A stretch of 64,000 nt of DNA, taken from Rhizobiales bacterium Ga0077525 (GTDB taxonomy: Bacteria; Pseudomonadota; Alphaproteobacteria; Rhizobiales; Xanthobacteraceae). This document shows positions 1 through 8,380 of this stretch, piece by piece. The stretch spans positions 1-64,000 of the forward strand of contig LNDS01000038.1 in the NCBI GenBank assembly GCA_001464835.1, written 5' to 3'. The translations under genes and the position numbers were made by a program. The notes under the pieces are model-generated. The model had not been told where the DNA came from and ran no database searches. It saw nothing but the letters and a program-made list of their open reading frames with translations. How positions within the stretch are numbered: the stretch's first letter is position 1; the number at the start of each line of letters is the position of its first letter.

Positions 1-36
1 AAGCTTGAACTCCCGTGTAAACTTCCGACGTTCCAT
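1..36 (-). mobile_element. IS3-family transposase OrfA, N-terminal 12 codons (cut by window edge)
   Basis: On the minus strand an ATG at 36 opens a frame reading MERRKFTREFKL up to the window edge. This is the typical start of IS3-family OrfA, the helix-turn-helix subunit of the transposase. A good ribosome binding site (GGAGG) lies 6 to 12 nt upstream (plus-strand cctcc at 43-47). The rest of the element lies outside the window, so its completeness cannot be judged. The terminal inverted repeat probably ends near 90-97, where the minus strand begins TGGCCTGCACCCGG, but no second end is available to confirm it. Confidence 0.8.
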
Positions 37-97
37 GACGCACCTCCGGTTCCATTAAAACACCTAACTTGGTGTCTTCGAAACCGGGTGCAGGCCA

Positions 98-640
98 ATC
101 CGGACGATGTCAACGATGATGCGCCGAAATCGTCGACTGCTGTGTGGACGGCTCCTGACAGCCATTGGTATCGCTTTGAAGACTACATGCGACGAAAGAA
201 GGTTCTCAGGGCACAGAGGGCGATGGCTACATACTGGCGAATAATCAGTGTGGCTCTTTCCCCCACACTGACGCCGGTGGCGGCCAGTGTCGGCCTCGCC
301 ACGGTCTCTGGGGCTAGCCTCGCCAAAAAGGGAATTTTCCAAACCATGCCGGGAGATTTCCGGGAGAAAGCCATGGCCCACGAGCTAAGTGGCCACACCG
401 GAGACGAGCCTATCGCGACATTCGCGCGGTATCGCGCCCTTTGGGTCTCGCTTGGCGCCCACCCTGCGGAGACTGGACTGGCTGGCTGGGGTGGCAGGGA
501 TCGAACCGCGAGACGGCCGCCTTGGTAGTCACGAGTTTGTAGTCCGTCAGCGCTTGTAGCCCCATGTAGCCCCAGAGGCATGTTTCACGAACAAGCGAGA
601 TTTGGTCGGGCTACAAACGGAAATTTCTTGTTTGTTTTCA
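98..640. other. Unassigned stretch between IS3 end and tRNA-Arg stub
   Basis: Open frames of about 130-146 codons exist on both strands here, but none shows a recognisable motif, convincing ribosome binding site or domain. The stretch sits between the IS3 element and two tRNA 3' fragments, so it is most likely decayed mobile or flanking DNA. Apart from the tRNA-Gln-like stub near 483-507, nothing functional is supported. Confidence 0.5.
483..507 (-). pseudogene. 3' stub of a tRNA, tRNA-Gln-like
   Basis: The minus strand reads a T-loop (GGTTCGATC) followed by CCACCCCAGCCA, the acceptor 3' strand, discriminator G and CCA usual for bacterial tRNA-Gln. The matching 5' half is absent: upstream sequence forms no anticodon or D arm, and only two of the five T-stem pairs form. 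Short 3' tRNA stubs are the usual scar of integrase-mediated insertion into a tRNA gene. The identity rests on about 25 nt, so it is tentative. Confidence 0.45.
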
Positions 641-692
641 TGGCGGTCCCGAGAGGAGTCGAACCTCCGACCTTCGGTTTAGGAAACCGCTG
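641..692 (-). pseudogene. 3' fragment of tRNA-Arg(CCT), probable attachment-site remnant
   Basis: The minus strand carries the 3' two-thirds of a tRNA: anticodon loop TTCCTAA (anticodon CCT) with a 4-bp stem, variable loop AGGTC, T arm GGAGGTTCGACTCC, acceptor strand CGGGACC, discriminator G and CCA at 641-643. Tiling stops at about 692 in the 5' strand of the anticodon stem. The expected D arm and 5' acceptor strand are replaced by unrelated coding-like sequence. Because breakage lies at the anticodon arm, a favoured crossover point for tyrosine integrases, this looks like the distal att site of an integrated element, with the element to its right. Confidence 0.7.
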
Positions 693-698
693 TTTTGG

Positions 699-1290
699 CC
701 CCACGGAGCAATCTCTGGCGTCATCTTTGCCTATGACGAAGCGCAAACCTTGGCGGATCACGCAGAAGATAAACAGTTTCCACTTTCATTATTGCTTGAT
801 GTTTTCCAATCGCTCCAGCGAAAAGAAATACCTTTTGCTGGTCCTGACGGGGCTCCCCACGCTTTCCTCAAAACTGGTGGAAGCGCGCACATATTCAGAG
901 CGAATGTTCCACACCCTTTTCTTGAAGCGGTTAGATACGAAGGATGCCAAAGAGGCAATTTCGCGGCCTGTGCAAGACGGGAAATGTCCGATCACCTTTT
1001 CCGATCACACTATCAATTCGATCATCGATCAGACCGCTGGTTATCCATATTTTATTCAGTTTTTTTGCCGAGAGGTCTTTGACGTTTGGATCGCCAAAAT
1101 GCAACGCGGCGAGGTGCCCAGCGTACCGATTGCCGACGTTACGCGTAAATTGGATTCCGATTTTTTTCACGGGCGATGGGCGAGGGCAACTGATCGGCAA
1201 CGTGAGCTTTAGCCCCAAGCTGGCAAACTCGGGAGCGCGGTATGCCTCTCAGTCGCCAGTAGAGAGTTCCATTTTACGGCTCTGTTCCAG
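699..1290 (+). pseudogene. AAA-family ATPase remnant, 5'-truncated and frameshifted
   Basis: Starting right after the tRNA-Arg stub, one frame reads a Walker B strand (GVIFAYDEAQTL, about 717-752) and continues with PLSLLLDVFQSLQRKEIPF to about 836. The match then jumps to another frame, LLVLTGLPTL (sensor-1 region) through TAGYPYFIQFFCREVFDVW (about 1036-1092), stopping at 1210. A third frame continues briefly after that. The Walker A half is missing, cut at the tRNA junction. At least two frame changes (about 837 and 1208) show it is dead. Base composition is visibly less GC-rich than the housekeeping genes, in line with foreign origin. Confidence 0.65.
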
Positions 1291-1302
1291 AAGTTCAAAT
1301 AT

Positions 1303-1360
1303 CAAACTAGGCCACTGACGTATTCAAACTAGGCCATTAGGGGTCGAAACAGGCCAGTAC
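1303..1360. repeat. Three tandem imperfect repeats, IS21-type end candidate
   Basis: CAAACTAGGCCACTGA (1303-1318), CAAACTAGGCCATTAG (1325-1340) and CGAAACAGGCCAGTAC (1345-1360) are three similar 16-mers spaced by 20-22 bp. Several short direct repeats near each terminus, bound by the transposase, are characteristic of IS21-family elements. No istA or istB sequence lies next to them, so if they come from such an element only its end survives. The rest of 1361-1469 shows nothing recognisable. Confidence 0.4.
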
Positions 1361-1469
1361 CCAAATTTGTATGCGAACTCATGGCGAACAGTTTTTGCAA
1401 ACCTTCTGCAAACTGAGATACGTGTCAAATACGGGCGGTGAGAATTAGTTTGTGTTTGAAGTAGGTTGG

Positions 1470-1546
1470 TGGCGCGCCCGAAGAGATTCGAACTCCTGAC
1501 CCCCAGATTCGTAGTCTGGTGCTCTATCCAGCTGAGCTACGGGCGC
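1470..1546 (-). tRNA. tRNA-Arg (anticodon ACG)
   Basis: A complete 77-nt cloverleaf on the minus strand. Acceptor GCGCCCG pairs with CGGGCGC; the D arm contains AGCTCAGCTGGATAGAGC; the anticodon stem CCAGA/TCTGG encloses loop CTACGAA (anticodon ACG); the T loop is TTCGAAT; the 3' CCA is encoded. It reads CGN arginine codons after A34 deamination to inosine by TadA. It is intact, unlike the two tRNA stubs to its left, and marks the border between the mobile scar and ordinary chromosome. Confidence 0.95.
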
Positions 1547-1692
1547 TAATGCCGCAGCCCGCGAGGGGCCCGGCGACGGGGCATAGCTATCGCCTTGCCC
1601 CGGCATTGGCAAGCCTATCCGGCCACAGACCCGGTATTTCGTGAAACGTTCTGTATTTCGTTAAACGAAGGCCCCGGCTGCCCAAAACGCCC

Positions 1693-3219
1693 TCAGGCGC
1701 GGGCGCGCTCGCCGCGGCGCGTGTCGAGATCGATGGCCCGGTCGGGAATGGCGATACTGAAGGTGGCGCCGATGGTTCCGGGCACCAGTTTGATGTCGCC
1801 GCCATGAGCGCGGACCAGTTCGGCGGCGATGGCCAGCCCAAGGCCGGCGCCGCCGGAGCGGGTTGATCCCTGAAACGCCTGGAAAAGGTGAGCGCGCGCC
1901 CTCTCCGAGATGCCGGGTCCGGTGTCGGACACTTCGATGACCACGACGCCGCCGTCGCGCCGGCCGCTGATGCGGATCTGGTCGCGCGCCGGATCGCGCG
2001 CGCCGCGTGCCTCCAGCGCCTGCATAGCGTTGCGCGCCAGATTGACGATGACGCGGAACAACTGATCGTGGTCGGCATCGACCGTGAGGCCGCGCTCCAC
2101 CGCCACGATCCAGCGCACAGGCACATCGAGGCTCAGGCCCAAAGCCTCATGCACTTCCTCTATCAACGGCTCGACCGCGATCATCTTGCGCTCCGGCGGC
2201 GCTTCCTGCGCCGCGCCGTAGGACAATGTCGATTGGCAGAAGGCGATGGCGCGTTCCAGCGCGATCATCAGCTTCGGCGCGAAGCGCTGCACCTTCGGAT
2301 CGGGCAGGTTCGAGAGCTGATCGGAGAATAGTTGCGCCGAGGCCAAGAGGTTGCGCAGGTCGTGATTGATCTTCGATACCGCCAGGCCGAGCGCGGCGAG
2401 ACGGCTTTTTTGATGCAGCATCGATGCCAGGTCGCGCTGCATCGCGCCGAGTTCTTCCTCGGCGGTGCCGATTTCGTCGCGGCGGCCCGATTGCGTAATG
2501 ACGCGCGAGGCATTTTCCGGATCGGCGCGGAACGCCACCATGTTCGCAGTGATGCGGCCCATCGGCCGCACCAGCAGATAATGCAGCGCCAGAAATACGA
2601 GCGTCGCGGTGACGCCGGAGATAACAAGAGACAGCAGCAGGATGTTAACCGAGAAGGTCAGCATGGCCATGCGCAACGGTGCTTCGTCGAGAATGATTTC
2701 GATGAACTGCCCTTCGGTCATCGGCGCCGGGCCGACGACGCGGATCACATCGGCGGGATCATCGAACAGCAGCACCTCGAAGGCGTCGCGGATCGCGTGC
2801 CACCATTTGACGTCGCGCATGTCGACATCCTGCTCGATCGCCGATGGCAGATTGGAGACGGCCAGCAACCGGCGCTGATCCCCCATTTTCACGGCCACCG
2901 CGCGCGCGCCGATGCTGTCGAGAATTTTCCTGGCCAGGCTTTCCGGCACCATGCCGCTCGGCGCCGCATCCAGCACCAGCGCCGCGGTGTGCGCCGCCGC
3001 CAGCCGGTCGTTGAGCCAGTTCAATCTAAAATTGGCGATGGAAGGAACGTAGATCAGGACTTCGGCCACCATCACAAAGACGACGGTGAGAAACAGCAGC
3101 TTGCCGGACAGGCCGACGCGAACGGGACGCGCCTGTTGCGGCGGGTCGAGTGCCTTGTCGTTCGTAGGCTCGGTGACGGGTTCCAATGCAGCCTCAGCCG
3201 AATATTCGTAGCCAGGCAA
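1693..3219 (-). CDS. Membrane-bound sensor histidine kinase
   Basis: A 508-aa kinase. A transmembrane segment (about 39-59) precedes a roughly 125-residue sensor region, then a second membrane segment (about 185-213) and a HAMP-like linker (RPMGRITANMVAF). The DHp helix has the phosphoacceptor in NHDLRNLL (His about 286). The ATPase domain shows N-box NLARNAMQAL, G1 SDTGPGIS and G2 GGAGLGLAIA. The start is TTG at 3219, overlapping the upstream flavoprotein gene by 26 bp; no ATG lies before the first membrane segment. No response regulator is adjacent, so its partner is encoded elsewhere. Translational coupling suggests it works with the flavoprotein and TVP38 genes. The signal sensed is unknown. 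Confidence 0.85.
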   Translation of the reverse strand: MPGYEYSAEAALEPVTEPTNDKALDPPQQARPVRVGLSGKLLFLTVVFVMVAEVLIYVPSIANFRLNWLNDRLAAAHTAALVLDAAPSGMVPESLARKILDSIGARAVAVKMGDQRRLLAVSNLPSAIEQDVDMRDVKWWHAIRDAFEVLLFDDPADVIRVVGPAPMTEGQFIEIILDEAPLRMAMLTFSVNILLLSLVISGVTATLVFLALHYLLVRPMGRITANMVAFRADPENASRVITQSGRRDEIGTAEEELGAMQRDLASMLHQKSRLAALGLAVSKINHDLRNLLASAQLFSDQLSNLPDPKVQRFAPKLMIALERAIAFCQSTLSYGAAQEAPPERKMIAVEPLIEEVHEALGLSLDVPVRWIVAVERGLTVDADHDQLFRVIVNLARNAMQALEARGARDPARDQIRISGRRDGGVVVIEVSDTGPGISERARAHLFQAFQGSTRSGGAGLGLAIAAELVRAHGGDIKLVPGTIGATFSIAIPDRAIDLDTRRGERARA

Positions 3220-4621
3220 TGATGCGCCGCAGCAAAGGCTTCGTCAAACTGGGCGTAAAATAGTCTATGGCCGCGCGCTTGCCGATCTCCGACAAGGTCG
3301 GATAAGGGACCACGATACCCGTCATGGCACGGATATTGAGCTTTTGCGCGATCGCCAACGTCCAGGTGGTGATCAGTTCGCCAGCCTGCGCGCCGACGAT
3401 GGTGACGCCGAGGATAGCGCCCTTCGCCGAGGTGATGACCTTGACATGACCGTGGGTCATGAGTTCGGCCTGGGCGCGATCATTGTCGTGATACGGCCAT
3501 CGCATAATGCGGATCGTGTGGCCGCGCTTGCGCGCTTCCGCTTCGCTTAAACCCGTTTGCGCGAGTTCCGGTTCTGTATAGGTGACCCAGGGAATGACGT
3601 CGTTGTTCACTTTGACCGGCAGGCGAAATAGCGCGCTGCGGATCACCAGGCCAGCGTGATAATTGGCGGCGTGAGTGAGCTGCAACTGGCCGGCGGCGCA
3701 ATCGCCGATCGCATAGACGCGCCGGTTCGACGTCTTCAGGTTTTTCCCGACAGCAATGCCGGATTTATCGAACCTGATGCCTGCCGCTTCAAGGCACAGG
3801 CCATCGGCCGTCGGCTTGCGGCCGGCGGCGACAAGAAGATGCGTGCCGTGGATTTTTTCTTCACCCTTTTCGCTTTCGATCGTCAGCGTCACTTTGCCGG
3901 CGCCATACGCGACCGATGTCACCTTGATGCCGCTGCGCAAGGTGATGCCTTCGCGCGTCAACTGGTTGAGCACGATCGCGGCGCATTCCGGATCGTCCTT
4001 GGCCAGCGGCTTCGCCGCTTCGCAGACGGTGACGGCGCTGCCAAGACGGCGGAAGGCCTGCGCCAATTCCAGTCCGATCGGTCCGCCGCCGATGATGGCA
4101 AGATGGCCGGGCAAAGCGTCTAGATCGAAAATGGATTCGTTGGTGAGATAAGGCCCCTGATCGAGGCCGGGGATCGGCGGCAGCGCCGGCGTCGATCCGG
4201 TGGCGATGACGAAGCGGCGGGCGCGGATATCGATCTTGCCATCGACCGAGACGGTGCGCTTGTCCTTGAAGGTTGCGTGGCCCTTGATGACGCGCACGCC
4301 GAGACCGGTGAAGCGCTCGGCCGAGTCGATGGGCGCGATTGAAGCGATCACACCGCGCACATGGTCGCGTACCTTGACGAAGTCGATATCGACATCGCCG
4401 GCGGTGACGCCAAACGCGACGCTGTTGCGCATGGCGTGTGCGTGCTTTGCCGCCGCCAGCAAGGCCTTAGACGGCACGCAGCCGGTGTTGAGGCAGTCGC
4501 CGCCCATTTTGTGATTTTCGATCAGCACCACCGGCACGCCGAAGGCGGCAGCGGCGGCGGCCACCGACAAGCCGGCCGAGCCGGCGCCGATCACGCAAAT
4601 GTCGGGCTTCAAGACGTCCAC
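3194..4621 (-). CDS. MerA/Lpd-like FAD-dependent pyridine nucleotide-disulfide oxidoreductase
   Basis: A 475-aa class I flavoprotein disulfide reductase. FAD-binding GAGSAG (12-17) is followed by redox pair CLNTGC (Cys43/Cys48), a central NAD(P) motif [10 protein letters not shown], second FAD motif [10 protein letters not shown] and a C-terminal dimerisation domain. The Lpd active-site HxHPTLSE is here VPYPTLSE, so the catalytic His is Tyr as in mercuric reductases, but the vicinal C-terminal cysteines that hand Hg(II) to MerA are missing. Neither lipoamide nor mercury reduction is therefore supported. The start is GTG at 4621 with GAGG upstream. The gene lies 45 bp after a TVP38 gene, a pairing seen in other bacteria. 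The substrate is unknown. Confidence 0.88.
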   Translation of the reverse strand: MDVLKPDICVIGAGSAGLSVAAAAAAFGVPVVLIENHKMGGDCLNTGCVPSKALLAAAKHAHAMRNSVAFGVTAGDVDIDFVKVRDHVRGVIASIAPIDSAERFTGLGVRVIKGHATFKDKRTVSVDGKIDIRARRFVIATGSTPALPPIPGLDQGPYLTNESIFDLDALPGHLAIIGGGPIGLELAQAFRRLGSAVTVCEAAKPLAKDDPECAAIVLNQLTREGITLRSGIKVTSVAYGAGKVTLTIESEKGEEKIHGTHLLVAAGRKPTADGLCLEAAGIRFDKSGIAVGKNLKTSNRRVYAIGDCAAGQLQLTHAANYHAGLVIRSALFRLPVKVNNDVIPWVTYTEPELAQTGLSEAEARKRGHTIRIMRWPYHDNDRAQAELMTHGHVKVITSAKGAILGVTIVGAQAGELITTWTLAIAQKLNIRAMTGIVVPYPTLSEIGKRAAIDYFTPSLTKPLLRRIIAWLRIFG

Positions 4622-4666
4622 CGCGGCCTCATATTTCCTTGCATCAACTCAGAGTCACACGCGCGA

Positions 4667-5449
4667 TCATATGCGCGCCGGCGCGCGCCAGCGCCGCACC
4701 GCCACCGGCACCAAGGCCAGCAGGCCGAGCCCGACCAGCGCGCCCAGGAGCTGCGGCGTCAGGATGTCCATGGCATCGAAGGCGAACTGGCAATCGGAGC
4801 GGCCGGCGGCGAGACAGGCATTATAGGCGCTACGCTCGGCGGCGATGACGCTGTCGAGCCCGGTGCCGGCAAAAGCATAGGCCAACGAGCCTGGAATGAC
4901 GCCGAGCGCCGTCGCCGTAACGAAGGGCAACAGCCGGACACCGGCGAAGGCCGGCACCAGGTTAACCAGGAAAAACGGAAAGGCCGGCACCAGCCGGAGA
5001 AACAGCAGATAGCTGAAAGCATCGTCGCGGAAGCCTTGCGCCAGCTTGACCGCGCGCGGGCCGGCTCTGCGCAGCAGCGGTTCACCCAGCGCGGTCCGCG
5101 CCAGCAGGAAGATGAGCGTCGCGCCGATGGTGGCGCCGGTGACCGCGGCGGCGGCGCCGATCACCAGGCCGAACAGGAATCCGCCGACGACGGTCATGAA
5201 CACAGCGCCCGGCAGCGACAGCGCCACGACGAGGATATAGACGCCGATATAGGCGAGCGGCGCCAGAATCCGCTGCCCGGTTACAAAGGAGTCGATGGCC
5301 TCGCGGTGACGCATGAGCGCCTCGAGCGACAGGCCGTCGCGGCCCAGGGTGTAATAAGCGAGCCCCGCCAGCACAATGACCGTCGCGACGAGGGCCAGCC
5401 GGCGGCTAGAATGCTTGTATTTCCCGTCCAAACGCGGCTGCTCAGGCAT
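4667..5449 (-). CDS. TVP38/TMEM64 (VTT-domain) inner-membrane protein
   Basis: A 260-aa polytopic membrane protein. A short cytoplasmic N-terminus and a membrane helix (about 18-36) are followed by the VTT/SNARE-associated core, with [16 protein letters not shown] (re-entrant loop with conserved Gly/Pro), [21 protein letters not shown], and the [12 protein letters not shown] segment typical of DedA/TVP38 proteins. Members are linked to lipid scrambling and membrane homeostasis, but the role of this one is not established. It is the first gene of a minus-strand unit with the flavoprotein and sensor kinase downstream. Confidence 0.85.
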   Translation of the reverse strand: MPEQPRLDGKYKHSSRRLALVATVIVLAGLAYYTLGRDGLSLEALMRHREAIDSFVTGQRILAPLAYIGVYILVVALSLPGAVFMTVVGGFLFGLVIGAAAAVTGATIGATLIFLLARTALGEPLLRRAGPRAVKLAQGFRDDAFSYLLFLRLVPAFPFFLVNLVPAFAGVRLLPFVTATALGVIPGSLAYAFAGTGLDSVIAAERSAYNACLAAGRSDCQFAFDAMDILTPQLLGALVGLGLLALVPVAVRRWRAPARI

Positions 5450-5488
5450 GATGGCGTATATACACGACCGGGACCCCGAAACCTGTCA

Positions 5489-5506
5489 CCTCACCGTGTT
5501 GTGAGG
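5489..5506. other. Short hairpin upstream of rpmH
   Basis: CCTCAC and GTGAGG flank a 6-nt loop and are followed on the plus strand by ATTTTTG. It lies in the 264-bp gap between the divergent TVP38 and rpmH genes. No plus-strand gene ends here, so a terminator role is doubtful. No clear -35/-10 pair for rpmH can be asserted by eye in the rest of the gap. Confidence 0.3.
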
Positions 5507-5713
5507 ATTTTTGACCTTTGCCCGCCCGCCCTCGATCGGGGCCGGAAACAGGCCGCCGCCGGGGCCGCCGGTCGCATTGACGGGCTTGCCTGCCTCCCTT
5601 ATAAGCCGCGCAAATCTAGTGCCGATCCGGCGGGTATTTCGGGTTTTCATGGTGGATTTGGGGGCCAATTCGAGCGCCCTTTCCAGCGCGGCGCGACCAG
5701 CGGAGAATTTAAC

Positions 5714-5848
5714 GTGAAGCGGACCTATCAACCGAGCAAGCTTGTACGCAAGCGCCGTCACGGTTTCCGCGCGCGCATGGCCACCACCGGCGGACGCAAG
5801 GTTGTGGCAGCGCGGCGGGCACGCGGACGCAAGCGGCTGAGCGCTTAA
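5714..5848 (+). CDS. rpmH: 50S ribosomal protein L34
   Basis: A 44-aa, highly basic protein with the full L34 signature: [20 protein letters not shown] at the start, [19 protein letters not shown], then RLSA. It binds 23S rRNA in the large subunit. Translation starts at GTG 5714, with AATTTAAC upstream and no clear Shine-Dalgarno. It heads the classic rpmH-rnpA-yidC cluster; rnpA begins 33 bp after its stop. Confidence 0.97.
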   Translation: MKRTYQPSKLVRKRRHGFRARMATTGGRKVVAARRARGRKRLSA

Positions 5849-5881
5849 AGACAGCGGTCAACCAGCCGCAGTTTGCTTTAA

Positions 5882-6244
5882 ATGCAACGATTGAAGCAGC
5901 GGGCGGATTTTTTGGCGGCGGCCACCGGAATCAAGGTGCCTGCCGCCGCTTTCGTGCTGCAAACGCGCAAGCGCGCCGATAACGGGCCGGTCCGGTTCGG
6001 CTTTACCGTGTCCAAAAAGGTCGGCAATGCCGTCCAGCGCAACCGGGTCCGCCGCCGCCTGAAGGAAGTCGTGCGGCTCGCCGACCCAATCCGGATGCAC
6101 AGCGGACACGATTATGTGCTAGTCGGACGCCAGGCGGCACTCAAACTGCCATTTGACCGAATAATCAACGATTTCGCGGGGGCATTGCGGCGTGCCCATC
6201 CGGGGGCGCTAGCTGCAACACGGGATCCCGATGACCGACAGTAA
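5882..6244 (+). CDS. rnpA: Ribonuclease P protein component
   Basis: A 120-aa basic protein that binds the RNase P RNA and positions precursor tRNA 5' leaders. The RNR motif (KKVGNAVQRNRVRRRLKE, about 42-59) is intact, and RFGFTVSK forms the preceding strand. The C-terminus overlaps the yidC start by 14 nt, indicating coupling. The yidD gene that separates rnpA and yidC in many bacteria is absent. Confidence 0.95.
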   Translation: MQRLKQRADFLAAATGIKVPAAAFVLQTRKRADNGPVRFGFTVSKKVGNAVQRNRVRRRLKEVVRLADPIRMHSGHDYVLVGRQAALKLPFDRIINDFAGALRRAHPGALAATRDPDDRQ

Positions 6245-8042
6245 AAATACCATTCTTGCCATCGTGCTTTCGGCGATCGTGCTGATCGCCTGGCAATATT
6301 TCTACGCCATGCCGCAGGCCGAAAGGCAGAAGGCGCAGCAGCAGGCCCAGCAACAGACCGCGCCGCAAGCGCCCGGGGCGCCCGGCCAGCCCGGACAGAC
6401 GGCGACGCCGACCATTCCCGGTGCTACGCCCGGCGCACCCGCCGCCGCCGCGCTCGCCACCTCCCCGCGCATCCCGGTCGCGACGACCAGCGTGCAGGGT
6501 TCGATCTCGCTCAAGGGCGGCCGCATCGACGATCTGGCGCTCCTGAAATTCCGCGAGACCGTCGATCCGAAATCGCCGCCGGTCGTGCTGCTGTCGCCGT
6601 CCGGCAGCGCCGAGCCGTTCTATGCCGAATTCGGCTGGAGCCCGGCGACCCCCGACATCAAGGTGCCCGACGCCAACACGGTGTGGACGCAACAGGGCGC
6701 AGGCAGCCTCGACGTCGGCAAACCGGTGACCCTGACCTGGAACAACGGCGCCGGCCTCGAATTCCGCCGCACCATCGCCATCGACGACAAGTTCCTGTTC
6801 ACCATCAAGGACGAAGTCGCCAACAAAACCGACAAAGCTGTGTCGCTGTTTCCCTACGCGCTGGTGTCGCGGCACGGCACGCCGGTGACCGCCGGCTACT
6901 ACATTCTGCATGAAGGCCCGGTCGGCGTGCTCGGCGAGAACGGCCTGCTCGAGAAGAGCTATTCGGACCTGACGGAGAAAAAGGAATTCTCCTACGCCAA
7001 CACCAAAGGCTGGCTCGGCTTCACCGACAAATACTGGGCCGCGGTGCTGGTGCCCGAACCCGCCGCCAATCTTTTAAAGGCGAAGTTCTCCGGCGGCACG
7101 CTCGGCACCGTGAAGACCTATCAGTCCGACTACATTCTCGACCAGCAGACCATCGCGCCGGGCGCCACCGGCGCCGCCAATGCGCGGCTGTTCGCCGGCG
7201 CCAAGGAAGTGCGCGTCGTCGATGAATACGAAAAGGCGCTCGGCATCGACCGCTTCGACCGCCTGATCGACTGGGGCTGGTTCTACTTCATCACCAAGCC
7301 GCTGTTCGTGCTGATCGACTGGCTGTTCCACCTGGTCGGCAATTTCGGCGTCGCCATTCTGCTGGTGACGGTGCTGATCAAGATCGCGTTCTTCCCGCTC
7401 GCCAACAAATCCTACGCTTCGATGGCGAAAATGAAATTGGTGCAGCCGCAGATGATGGCGCTGCGCGAACGCTATCCCGACGACAAGGCCAAGCAGCAGC
7501 AAGAGCTGATGGCGCTGTACAAGAAAGAGAAGATCAATCCTTTGGCCGGCTGTCTGCCGATTCTGGTGCAGATCCCGGTGTTCTTCTCGCTGTACAAGGT
7601 GCTGTTCGTCACCATCGAAATGCGGCACGCGCCGTTCTTCGGCTGGGTCAAGGACCTCTCGGCGCCCGACCCGACCAACATCTTCAGCCTGTTCGGCCTC
7701 TTGCCGGAGCCGTCGGCCTATCTCGGACCGGCGATCGGCTCGTTCCTGCATGTCGGCCTGTGGGGCATCATCATGGGCATCACGATGTGGGCGCAGATGA
7801 AGCTCAACCCGGCGCCGCCGGACCCGACGCAGAAGATGATCTTCGACTGGATGCCGCTGATCTTCACCTTCATGCTGGCGAGCTTCCCGGCCGGCCTCGT
7901 CATCTACTGGGCGTGGAACAACACGCTGTCGGTGGCGCAGCAGGCCTACATCATGAACAAGCACGGCTCGAAGATCGAGCTGTGGGATAATGTGAAAGAG
8001 TTATTCGGGGTGAAGCGGAAGCCGGAAGAGAAGAAGACGTAG
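6231..8042 (+). CDS. yidC: Membrane protein insertase YidC
   Basis: A 603-aa YidC/Oxa1 insertase that integrates and folds inner-membrane proteins with or without SecYEG. An N-terminal membrane anchor (about 6-24) is followed by a Gln/Pro/Ala-rich linker, the periplasmic P1 beta domain (about 80-345) and the conserved 60-kDa IMP core (about 355-580). The core shows KIAFFPLANKSYASMAKMK, CLPILVQIPVFFSLYKVL and FPAGLVIYWAWNNTLSVAQQ. The start ATGACCGACAG overlaps the rnpA end. The length fits alphaproteobacterial YidC. A strong terminator follows at 8075. Confidence 0.97.
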   Translation: MTDSKNTILAIVLSAIVLIAWQYFYAMPQAERQKAQQQAQQQTAPQAPGAPGQPGQTATPTIPGATPGAPAAAALATSPRIPVATTSVQGSISLKGGRIDDLALLKFRETVDPKSPPVVLLSPSGSAEPFYAEFGWSPATPDIKVPDANTVWTQQGAGSLDVGKPVTLTWNNGAGLEFRRTIAIDDKFLFTIKDEVANKTDKAVSLFPYALVSRHGTPVTAGYYILHEGPVGVLGENGLLEKSYSDLTEKKEFSYANTKGWLGFTDKYWAAVLVPEPAANLLKAKFSGGTLGTVKTYQSDYILDQQTIAPGATGAANARLFAGAKEVRVVDEYEKALGIDRFDRLIDWGWFYFITKPLFVLIDWLFHLVGNFGVAILLVTVLIKIAFFPLANKSYASMAKMKLVQPQMMALRERYPDDKAKQQQELMALYKKEKINPLAGCLPILVQIPVFFSLYKVLFVTIEMRHAPFFGWVKDLSAPDPTNIFSLFGLLPEPSAYLGPAIGSFLHVGLWGIIMGITMWAQMKLNPAPPDPTQKMIFDWMPLIFTFMLASFPAGLVIYWAWNNTLSVAQQAYIMNKHGSKIELWDNVKELFGVKRKPEEKKT

Positions 8043-8074
8043 GTCTTACCAAGCGATAGTTTTCAGGAATGACA

Positions 8075-8107
8075 AATGGCCGGGCAAATGCCCGGCCATT
8101 TTTTTAT
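8075..8107 (+). terminator. Rho-independent terminator after yidC
   Basis: A perfect 11-bp stem (AATGGCCGGGC / GCCCGGCCATT) with a 4-nt loop, followed by TTTTTTAT, begins 33 nt after the yidC stop. It closes the rpmH-rnpA-yidC transcript. Confidence 0.9.
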
Positions 8108-8176
8108 GCGGGCAAGGCGAGCCAGTGCCCCCTCGCCGCCCCTGTTTTATGGCCGCCAAGCTGCTATAGTGCCGTC

Positions 8177-8380
8177 ATGGTCAAATCTCTTGAAGCGGCC
8201 ATTGCCGAACTGGAGCGCCTGCCCGCCGAGGACCAGGAACAGATCGGCCGTTCGCTGCTCTCTCATGTTGAAAAACTGCGCGCCCTGCGCGCCGAGATCG
8301 ACAAAGGCATTGCCTCACTCGATGCGGGCGAGGGCAAGGAATCCAGCATCGGCGATTTTCTCCGGCACAAGAATCGGTAG
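8177..8380 (+). CDS. Probable antitoxin of a ParDE/RelBE-type module
   Basis: A 67-aa acidic, helical protein (MVKSLEAAIAELERLPAEDQ...) whose tail LRAEIDKGIASLDAGEGKE resembles the C-terminal toxin-binding part of ParD-type antitoxins. Its stop (8378-8380) directly abuts the ATG of the following ParE/RelE-like toxin, the usual antitoxin-first order. The start chosen is ATG 8177; a longer frame from 8069 would run through the yidC terminator and is unlikely. No ribbon-helix-helix is clear at the N-terminus. Confidence 0.65.
   Translation: MVKSLEAAIAELERLPAEDQEQIGRSLLSHVEKLRALRAEIDKGIASLDAGEGKESSIGDFLRHKNR

Noticed and set aside
483..560. Complete tRNA on the minus strand
   Set aside because: Only the T-loop and acceptor 3' strand match; the T stem has two pairs and no anticodon or D arm folds.
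64..581. Overlapping frames of 105-146 codons near the left edge considered as genes
   Set aside because: No motif, weak starts, and position in a mobile-element scar; none is supported.
3194..4621. Assignment as dihydrolipoamide dehydrogenase or mercuric reductase
   Set aside because: The Lpd catalytic His is replaced by Tyr and the MerA C-terminal Cys pair is absent; no 2-oxoacid dehydrogenase or mer genes are nearby.
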